Positions 53,090 to 55,280 of a DNA stretch of 55,280 nucleotides are shown one piece after another. The notes under the pieces were generated by a model. The model worked only from the letters and a program-made list of their open reading frames with translations, did no database searches and had not been told where the DNA came from. Positions within the stretch are counted from its first letter, which is position 1; every line of letters starts with the position of its first letter. Where the stretch lies: the NCBI GenBank assembly GCA_022360055.1, contig JAKSDO010000193.1, positions 1-55,280 on the forward strand, read 5' to 3'. The DNA comes from Cytophagales bacterium (GTDB lineage: Bacteria; Bacteroidota; Bacteroidia; Cytophagales; Cyclobacteriaceae). Both the position numbers and the translations under genes were made by a program.

Positions 53090-54598
53090 ATGGAGGATTT
53101 AAAGAGACTCGTTAAGATCATCTCTAAACGAAAGCAACGTCAATTCCCTTTACTTGAATTGAAGAGTATAAATGAAAATTCGAGTAAAGAAAACATTTTT
53201 TTTCGGTATATCAAAAAAGGCATCATCAACTCGGATGATGATGCCTCGAGATTATTGTACGGAACAAAAAGTGACGATGATCGATTTAGAATGTTGAAAT
53301 CCAGGCTTAAGCAGAAATTGCTAAATCACGCGTTTTTTCTTGACTTTAGTGAGAATAACCAGAAGTCGTCAAGCCAGTACGAACAAGAATGTATACAGCA
53401 GTTGCATCAGGCGAAGATGCTGCTGTTCACCGGGGAAAACAAAATTGCGAGAAGTCTGGTATTGAAGGCTCTGACAACTGCGGAAAGATGCGAGTTTACC
53501 AAGTATAAAATAAGTTGCCTGGAAGACCTTGTGCATATATATAGCGAGAGTTGTCAGCCACATTTATTTGACGATGTAATCGCACAACTTGAGGAAACGA
53601 GAGCTTTATACAAGAAGGAAGTTGAGGCCAGGGAACATTTTTATTATATGAAGATGATGGTGGTCAAATCGGTTAATTCCAGAAAAAAGAATCTTGAAAA
53701 TGCCGCTGAGAGTATCGTGAAGCTTGAAAAGATTTGGAATGAAACCATGTCTTTTAACGTATTTGAATATTTGATCCAGCTTATTTTATTGCACAAGGAG
53801 TTGACGGGAGATTTTGATGAAATTATTCCGATCCTTCAGGAAGTGGAGTCAGGTAAATTTCGGGGTCAGCGGTTGAATATTAATCGGTTGAGCAAAAACA
53901 GTATTATTCAATCGATGTCGTTTGCATATTTCAGGGCGTGGGATTTTGAAAGTGGAATAAATTATGTTGAGAGCAACATTGATCTGATGAGTGATTCTGC
54001 TTCGGAATGGTTCAATTTATCGGAGATCTATTTCCATCTGGCCATATACAGCAAGAAATATAAACTCGCAAATGATATTGCCGACAAGGTATTCGAAAGC
54101 AAGGCATTTGAAAAAAAATCTGAAAAGGACAAAGAAAAATGGAGATTATTCAATGCATATCTGCAGCTTATCTATGCCGGGAATTTTTACATGGGTAATT
54201 TTAATTTCAAGACTTTAATTGAGCATATTCCGGAGTACCATAAGGAAAAGGAAGGGATAAATTTTGCGATTATAATTCTACAATTTTTGTATTTCATCGA
54301 ACAGCGGGATCTGAATGAATTGTCTGTCCGGAGAGATGAATTGAAGAGGTACATGGCGAACCACTTCAAAGAGAACTTTAGCTATCGTTCGAGGACGATT
54401 TATAAATTGTTGAATATCGTGGTAGAAAATGCCCTGGATTTAAAGTCAATTCAATTGAAATCTCGTTATTTGGTGAAAAAACTGAATGAGAACCGGGTGG
54501 TCGGCAATGCCTATCAGGAGTTGGAGATTGTTCCATATGAGCATTTGTGGGATTTGATCATGAGGATGTTGAAATATGGAGAAGTCCGCGGATTTTAA
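53090..54598 (+). CDS. Large helical protein, unknown
   Basis: 502 residues, no signal or membrane segment, so cytoplasmic. It is almost all amphipathic helix with TPR-like spacing in places (LHQAKMLLFTGENKIARSLV, IYFHLAIYSKKYKLANDIAD), and the N-terminus is basic (MEDLKRLVKIISKRKQRQF). Acidic and Lys-rich stretches alternate. The ATG follows an AT-rich leader with a small TGGTAG/CTACCA stem (53048-53063). I recognise no family. It lies just upstream of the rRNA operon's end, transcribed toward it. Confidence 0.7.
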   Translation: MEDLKRLVKIISKRKQRQFPLLELKSINENSSKENIFFRYIKKGIINSDDDASRLLYGTKSDDDRFRMLKSRLKQKLLNHAFFLDFSENNQKSSSQYEQECIQQLHQAKMLLFTGENKIARSLVLKALTTAERCEFTKYKISCLEDLVHIYSESCQPHLFDDVIAQLEETRALYKKEVEAREHFYYMKMMVVKSVNSRKKNLENAAESIVKLEKIWNETMSFNVFEYLIQLILLHKELTGDFDEIIPILQEVESGKFRGQRLNINRLSKNSIIQSMSFAYFRAWDFESGINYVESNIDLMSDSASEWFNLSEIYFHLAIYSKKYKLANDIADKVFESKAFEKKSEKDKEKWRLFNAYLQLIYAGNFYMGNFNFKTLIEHIPEYHKEKEGINFAIIILQFLYFIEQRDLNELSVRRDELKRYMANHFKENFSYRSRTIYKLLNIVVENALDLKSIQLKSRYLVKKLNENRVVGNAYQELEIVPYEHLWDLIMRMLKYGEVRGF

Positions 54599-54678
54599 TT
54601 TAATTTCGCAAGTGGAGTAGGGGATGCGGGCATGGTTGCGGTTGGTTGGTGATATTACATTTATAAGAAGCAAAGATA

Positions 54679-54706
54679 AAAAAAGGCTACCAATTGTTGG
54701 TAGCCT
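54679..54706 (-). terminator. rRNA operon terminator
   Basis: On the minus strand GGCTACCAA-CAA-TTGGTAGCC followed by seven Ts, about 15 bases after the end of the 5S gene. A 9-bp perfect stem, the strongest terminator in the window. Confidence 0.92.
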
Positions 54707-54720
54707 GTGTTAGTATAAAA

Positions 54721-54831
54721 TTTGGCGGCGACTTACTCTCCCACGTATTACGGCAGTACCATCAGCGCTGAGGGGCTTAACTTCTCTGTTCGGAAAGGTA
54801 AGAGGTGGACACCCTCGCCATAGCCACCATT
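54721..54831 (-). rRNA. rrf: 5S ribosomal RNA
   Basis: On the minus strand TGGTGGCTATGGCGAGGGTG opens, CCGAACAGAGAAGTTAAGCC and GCTGATGGTACTGC lie in the middle and GGGAGAGTAAGTCGCCGCCA closes, with the terminal helix TGGTGGC/GCCGCCA. About 108 nt. It is the last gene of the operon, followed by a strong terminator. Confidence 0.96.
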
Positions 54832-54939
54832 AAGGTTTTCAATTTTTTTTTTTGATGTTTGTTTTATTAAGTAAGCGACATGTATGTATGTGAAAGAGTT
54901 AAAGAGTTCTTTTCAGGTCAGCTAGTTTACAGAAGAAAT

Positions 54940-55280
<341 letters not shown>

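Overview
The window comes from a member of the Bacteroidota, most likely a gliding or Cytophagales-type bacterium (the order is inference). The evidence is a SusC/SusD pair with a DUF3823 lipoprotein, a FecR-type anti-sigma factor, GldC, DUF3098, GLPGLI/DUF4412-like and LytS/LytTR proteins, upstream motifs of the phylum-specific form TAnnTTTG, and a general lack of Shine-Dalgarno sequences. There is no prophage, CRISPR array or complete conventional insertion sequence.

Layout. 1-621 is the 5' end of a secreted Ig-like-repeat protein running off the left edge (minus strand). 874-4777 holds surface-glycan type genes: a membrane GT2 glycosyltransferase, a DegT/DnrJ sugar aminotransferase and a Gfo/Idh/MocA oxidoreductase. 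5029-14879 is a polysaccharide utilisation locus: ECF sigma factor (minus), divergent FecR anti-sigma factor, STN-domain SusC, SusD, DUF3823 lipoprotein and a DUF4038/GH140-like glycosidase. An STN-domain SusC beside FecR and sigma is the arrangement of trans-envelope signalling, in which substrate arrival is relayed to transcription. 15218-21134 adds a cytoplasmic 4-alpha-glucanotransferase with two starch-binding domains, a decayed gene remnant and a GH2 exo-beta-glucosaminidase-like lipoprotein. 21298-22089 is a REP-associated tyrosine transposase unit: the transposase gene lies between two 69-bp REP-pair repeats that differ at one base.

22215-34709 is mixed: DUF4412 protein, S41 peptidase, ABC ATPase with membrane partner, ThuA-domain protein, TPR protein, 2-hydroxyacid dehydrogenase, a small ExbB/MotA-like protein, a LytS/LytTR two-component pair and an EamA transporter behind an attenuator-like leader. 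35031-39074 has a small helical protein and an etfB-etfA-acyl-CoA dehydrogenase operon. 39248-44343 has a two-lobed aspartic protease and a housekeeping cluster ftsX-DUF3098-uppP-truB-ribF-gldC. 44651-46099 is a second ECF sigma/anti-sigma pair. 46213-49862 has PdeM and the Lhr-type helicase of the ligase-associated repair set, with a DUF2147 gene between them. 50024-54598 has two outer-membrane barrel proteins, one carrying helix-hairpin-helix motifs, and an unidentified helical protein. The right end is the 3' end of an rRNA operon (5S and partial 23S, minus strand).

The most unusual content is in the intergenic DNA: the REP/transposase unit, an exact 41-bp repeat in two distant gaps (one copy beside a perfect 38-bp palindrome), a second dispersed repeat at 34725 and 44463, a nested TCAGGTA hairpin cluster at 28944, and a promoter, leader ORF and terminator packed in front of the EamA gene. 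I found no clear new multi-gene defence system. The REP unit is the strongest candidate for an active and little-described element.
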